From: Chloroflexota bacterium
GTDB lineage: Bacteria > Chloroflexota > Dormibacteria > Dormibacterales > Dormibacteraceae
Direction of reading: 5' to 3'
DNA length: 7,501 bases
NCBI GenBank assembly: GCA_005880175.1
Contig: VBJR01000269.1
Location: 1 to 7,501 of the forward strand
The notes under the pieces were generated by a model. That model was not told the DNA's origin and made no database searches. It saw only the letters and a list, made by a program, of their open reading frames with translations. Below are positions 5,718 through 7,501 of this stretch, piece after piece (position 1 is the stretch's first letter; each line of letters starts with the position of its first letter). Made by a program: the position numbers and the translations under genes.

Positions 5718-6626
5718 ATGATCGCACAGGGGTTCTCCGCTGCCGCCGTCGAGGCGCTGGCGCGGTCCGGGCTCGACGTCGACGACGTCAGGCGGGCAGT
5801 GGAGGTCGCGCTCGACGAGGACCTGCGCTACGGACCCGACGCCACGACCGGGGCCACCGTGCCGGCCGGCGCCGTCGCCGAGGCGGTCCTGGCCACGCGC
5901 CGGGCCGGCACCCTCGCGGGCCTGCCCGTGGTGCGCGCGGTGCTCGACGCGGTGGTGGGCGCCGGCGCGTACCGCCTCGCGGCGGAGCGGGCGGACGGCG
6001 ATCGCCTGGCCCCCGGCGACGCGGTCGCGCGGGTCACCGCGCCGGTGCGCGGCCTGCTGACGGCCGAGCGCACCGCCCTGAACTTCCTCTGCCACCTCTC
6101 GGGCGTGGCGACCGCGACGTCGGCCTGGGTGGACGCCGTGGCCGGGACCGGCTGCCGGATCCGCGACACGCGCAAGACGCTGCCCGGCCTCCGCCTCCTG
6201 GAGAAGTACGCGGTCCGGTGCGGCGGGGGCGTCAACCACCGGCTGGGCCTGGGCGACGCCGTGCTGGTCAAGGACAACCACGTCGTGGCCGCCGGGTCGG
6301 TGAGCGCCGCGATCGCCGCGGTCCGGGAGCGCGCGCCCGACCTGACCTGCGAGGTCGAGGTGACCACGCTGGACGAGCTCGACGAGGCGCTGGCGGCGGG
6401 CGCCCCCCTGGTGCTGCTGGACAACATGCGCGTCGAGCAGTGCGCCGAGGCCGTCCGCCGGGCGCGCGGGACCGGCGCGGCGCTGGAGGCGTCGGGCGGG
6501 CTGACGCTGGACGTGGCCCGGGCGTACGCGGAGACCGGGGTGGACTACCTGGCGGTCGGGGCGCTCACGCACTCGGCGCCGGCGCTCGACCTCGGCCTGG
6601 ACATGGACGGCGCGTCGCGGACGTGA
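5718..6626 (+). CDS. nadC: Nicotinate-nucleotide pyrophosphorylase (carboxylating), quinolinate phosphoribosyltransferase
   Basis: This 302-residue cytoplasmic enzyme converts quinolinate and phosphoribosyl pyrophosphate to nicotinate mononucleotide, CO2 and pyrophosphate, the step feeding de novo NAD synthesis. Typical family motifs occur in order: an N-terminal ALDEDLRYG-DATT segment, TAERTALNFLCHLSGVAT, RDTRKTLPGLR (Arg149, Arg152, Lys153, expected substrate-phosphate and carboxylate contacts), LEKYAV-GGG-NHR, VLVKDNH (Lys185, His188), EVEV, LDNM (Asp235), EASGG and GVDYLAVGALTHS. The length is normal for the family. The start has no Shine-Dalgarno at normal spacing and is best explained as leaderless. 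It follows the hairpin that closes the biosynthetic operon and lies 16 bp before ligA. The usual partners nadA and nadB are not visible here. I treat it as primary metabolism rather than part of the cluster. Confidence 0.95.
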   Translation: MIAQGFSAAAVEALARSGLDVDDVRRAVEVALDEDLRYGPDATTGATVPAGAVAEAVLATRRAGTLAGLPVVRAVLDAVVGAGAYRLAAERADGDRLAPGDAVARVTAPVRGLLTAERTALNFLCHLSGVATATSAWVDAVAGTGCRIRDTRKTLPGLRLLEKYAVRCGGGVNHRLGLGDAVLVKDNHVVAAGSVSAAIAAVRERAPDLTCEVEVTTLDELDEALAAGAPLVLLDNMRVEQCAEAVRRARGTGAALEASGGLTLDVARAYAETGVDYLAVGALTHSAPALDLGLDMDGASRT

Positions 6627-6642
6627 GCAGAATACGCGTCTG

Positions 6643-7501
6643 ATGCGAGACGTCGAGCGCCGCCTGGAGGAGCTGCGCCGGGAGGTCAGCCGGCACGAGT
6701 ACCTCTACCACGTCCTCGACCGACCGGAGCTCACCGACGCCCAGTACGACGCGCTGTACCGGGAGCTGGCCGGGCTCGAGGCCGAGCACCCCGACCTGGT
6801 CACGCCGGACTCGCCGACGCAGCGGGTGGGCGGCGAGCCGAGCGGCCAGTTCGTCAAGGTCCAGCACCGCCGGCCGATGCTCAGCCTCCAGAACGCGTTC
6901 GAGGAGGAGGAGATCCGGGCCTGGGACAAGCGGGTCCGGGCCGTCGCCGGCGACGAGGTCACGTACGTCTGCGAGCTCAAGATCGACGGCCTGGCGATGA
7001 GCCTGACGTACCGCGACGGGCGCCTGGTGCGCGCCGCCACCCGCGGCGACGGGCTCACCGGCGAGGACGTGACCGCCAACGTGCGCACGATCCGCAGCGT
7101 CCCGCTGACGATCCGCCCGGCCCGGGGGCTGCCCGAGGAGTTCGAGGTCCGGGGGGAGGTCTACTTCCCGCTGGCCAGCTTCCAGAAGCTGAACCGGGAG
7201 ATGGAGGCCGCCGGCCGGCCCACGTACATGAACCCGCGCAACGCCGGCGCCGGCAGCGTGCGCCAGCTCGACCCCCAGGTCACCGCCAGCCGCAACCTGC
7301 AGACGTTCCTGTACGCGCTCGACCCCGCCGGCCCCGCCCGCAGCCAGTGGGAGGTGCTGGAGACGCTGGCGGCGATGGGGTTCCGCGTCAACCCCAACCG
7401 GGCCCGCTTCGACTCGATCGACGGCGTGATCGGGTACCACGCGCACTGGCAGGAGCACCGCCACGACCTCGACCACGAGATCGACGGCCTGGTGGTCAAG
7501 G
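6643..7501 (+). CDS. ligA: NAD-dependent DNA ligase, N-terminal part; 3' partial
   Basis: Open to the end of the window, with 286 complete codons seen of a protein usually near 670-700 residues. LigA seals nicks in duplex DNA, using NAD to adenylate its active-site lysine, in replication and repair. The N-terminal Ia domain is present (EYLYHVLDRPELTDAQYDAL, then the NMN-binding region HPDLVTPDSPTQRVGG). It is followed by the nucleotidyltransferase domain with the adenylation motif CELKIDGLAMS, in which Lys113 is the nucleophile and Glu111 binds adenine. TRGDG, EVRGEVYF, NPRNAGAGSVRQLD and DLDHEIDGLVVK follow in the expected order. The OB-fold, zinc finger, helix-hairpin-helix and BRCT domains lie beyond the window. 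ATG 6643 gives the normal family start; no strong ribosome site precedes it. The 16-bp gap after nadC suggests co-transcription. Confidence 0.96.
   Translation, partial: MRDVERRLEELRREVSRHEYLYHVLDRPELTDAQYDALYRELAGLEAEHPDLVTPDSPTQRVGGEPSGQFVKVQHRRPMLSLQNAFEEEEIRAWDKRVRAVAGDEVTYVCELKIDGLAMSLTYRDGRLVRAATRGDGLTGEDVTANVRTIRSVPLTIRPARGLPEEFEVRGEVYFPLASFQKLNREMEAAGRPTYMNPRNAGAGSVRQLDPQVTASRNLQTFLYALDPAGPARSQWEVLETLAAMGFRVNPNRARFDSIDGVIGYHAHWQEHRHDLDHEIDGLVVK

Noticed and set aside
5718..6626. nadC as a precursor-supply gene of the NRPS cluster
   Set aside because: It lies beyond a strong hairpin with its own apparent promoter and next to ligA. Nothing in view shows a nicotinate-derived building block.
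6627..6645. A separate leaderless promoter for ligA
   Set aside because: The 16-bp gap contains TACGCG, which does not fit TANNNT. Co-transcription with nadC is simpler.

Overview
The window is very GC-rich, with GTG starts, short gene overlaps and strong third-position G/C bias. This fits a high-GC actinomycete (Actinomycetota). I cannot place the genus from sequence alone. All supported genes are on the + strand, and coding density is almost complete.

Region 1 (2-5639) looks like the 3' end of a biosynthetic gene cluster transcribed as one tight operon. It opens with the C-terminal end of a non-ribosomal peptide synthetase: tail of an adenylation domain, carrier protein, type I thioesterase. 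An MFS exporter overlaps it by 8 bp. Next come a 58-residue single-helix protein resembling the C-terminal part of SxtJ-type membrane proteins, an O-carbamoyltransferase of the NodU/CmcH/SxtI family, an SGNH/GDSL-type hydrolase, and a 41-residue orphan microprotein with a clear ribosome binding site. The junctions are overlaps of 8, 4, 20 and 4 bp plus one 1-nt gap, so these six genes are probably co-transcribed and translationally coupled. A plausible reading is that the NRPS product is released by the thioesterase, decorated by carbamoylation and possibly by an esterase or acyltransferase step, and exported by the MFS protein. The product is unknown.

The most unusual DNA is at the NRPS/MFS junction (1222-1361). 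Here two 66-bp tandem units, each bounded by 17-bp inverted arms, are translated as a 22-residue duplicated N-terminal extension of the exporter. The first unit also supplies the NRPS stop codon.

Region 2 (5640-5717) is the only intergenic gap of note. It holds a strong GC-rich hairpin, a likely terminator-like boundary, followed by a TANNNT -10 element placed for a leaderless nadC transcript.

Region 3 (5718-7501) is primary metabolism: nadC (quinolinate phosphoribosyltransferase, NAD synthesis) and, 16 bp downstream, the 5' part of ligA (NAD-dependent DNA ligase), which runs off the window. The right edge of the biosynthetic cluster is therefore probably the hairpin near 5649-5682.
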